Below are positions 47,694 to 47,911 of a stretch of DNA of 47,911 bases, piece after piece. The DNA is from Lachnospiraceae bacterium (GTDB lineage: Bacteria > Bacillota > Clostridia > Lachnospirales > Lachnospiraceae). The DNA is taken from the NCBI GenBank assembly GCA_004556655.1, contig SFGF01000020.1:1-47911 (forward strand), written 5' to 3'. The notes beneath the pieces are model-generated. The model was not told where the DNA came from. It saw only the letters and a program-made list of their open reading frames with translations, and made no database searches. How positions within the stretch are numbered: the first letter of the stretch is position 1; the number at the start of each line of letters is the position of its first letter. Made by a program: the position numbers and the translations under genes.

Positions 47694-47911
47694 TTACCAT
47701 ATAATAATGTGGGTGCCAAAATGATTACGGATTACTTCGGTGCATGCAGCTCCTACAATACTGTACTCATTATAATTCATAACCCGCACTTTTACAATAA
47801 AACATCCCGGGGATTTCAGGGTTGTTTCATGAAGCATCCCAAAATTATCATTTATCTTGAACCTGTAGTCAGTCCGTCCGAAATCCGGTCTGGGTGACCT
47901 CCCTGACATTT
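47694..47911 (-). CDS. C-terminal fragment of an unrecognised protein (cut by window edge)
   Basis: The frame is open from the right edge to a TAA at 47694, giving at least 71 residues that end in CFIVKVRVMNYNEYSIVGAA and VIRNHFGTHIIIW. No domain is recognised. The stop lies 28 bp before the DUF2298 start, in the same direction, which supports a real upstream gene. The ATG at 47909 may be internal, because the frame stays open to the edge. A plus-strand frame over the same bases has no ribosome site and is not preferred. Confidence 0.45.
   Translation of the reverse strand, partial: MSGRSPRPDFGRTDYRFKINDNFGMLHETTLKSPGCFIVKVRVMNYNEYSIVGAACTEVIRNHFGTHIIIW

Noticed and set aside
47691..47897. 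Plus-strand small gene at the right edge
   Set aside because: No ribosome site and no domain; the minus-strand frame over the same bases leads properly into the DUF2298 gene.
1..47911. Mobile elements, CRISPR arrays, tRNA or rRNA genes
   Set aside because: No transposase or integrase motifs, no regularly spaced repeats and no tRNA-like cloverleaf or rRNA sequence were noticed. The repeats found are short operator-like or hairpin elements.

Overview
The window reads as chromosomal DNA of an anaerobic gut Firmicute, most likely a Lachnospiraceae member (Blautia / Ruminococcus gnavus / Roseburia-like). This rests on gene content and style: AT-leaning DNA with strong AGGAGG ribosome sites and TTGACA/TATAAT promoters, a glycyl radical enzyme, propanediol microcompartment genes, a GntR-LacI type AraR, and an ECF pantothenate transporter beside coaX and coaBC. 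No rRNA, tRNA, CRISPR array, insertion sequence or phage gene was seen. Genus is inference.

Layout. 1-5.6 kb: the 5' part of a YesM-type sensor kinase (cut by the left edge), L-fucose isomerase with a divergent AraC regulator, and a DUF4234-FHA membrane protein. 5.7-26.1 kb (all minus strand): a large bacterial microcompartment (BMC) locus in two transcription units. The upstream unit (26.06 to 21.8 kb) encodes a glycyl radical diol dehydratase, its activase, PduU and PduV. The downstream unit (21.65 to 5.68 kb) encodes a fuculose/rhamnulose-1-phosphate class II aldolase, PduP, a zinc alcohol dehydrogenase, four hexameric shell proteins, PduL, PduN, PduS, PduT, a DeoR regulator, a PduQ-like iron alcohol dehydrogenase, and the adenosylcobalamin-dependent dehydratase PduCDE with its reactivase PduGH and PduO. 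Both units start at TTGACT-17-TATAAT promoters preceded by related T-rich GTGG repeats.

26.3-30.6 kb: a PHP phosphoesterase, a GntR-LacI regulator and a DUF5054/GH38-like putative glycosidase. 30.6-32.1 kb: a LytR-CpsA-Psr cell wall protein. 32.2-38.1 kb: an arabinose operon (araR-araA-araB-araD-esterase) with a perfect 10-10-10 operator palindrome. 38.2-43.4 kb: coaBC, panT, coaX, metY and an M24 aminopeptidase. 43.5-44.3 kb: a small separate operon of two BMC shell proteins, with two tandem hairpins in its leader and a strong terminator. 44.3 kb to the right edge: membrane proteins, including a DUF2298 protein, and one gene fragment.

How it fits together (inference from known families): deoxysugars (fucose, perhaps rhamnose) are isomerised, phosphorylated by a kinase not in this window, and split by the aldolase into DHAP and lactaldehyde. 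Lactaldehyde is reduced to 1,2-propanediol, which is dehydrated to propanal inside the shell by either a B12-independent radical enzyme or the B12-dependent PduCDE. Propanal is then dismuted to propionyl-CoA/propionyl-phosphate (PduP, PduL) and propanol (PduQ or the Zn-ADH). The most notable points are the two unrelated dehydratases in one cluster, a shell protein with a Lys/Ala-rich extension and an internal ribosome site that predicts two isoforms, the absence of a PduB-type trimer, and the remote pair of shell genes beside the CoA biosynthesis genes.
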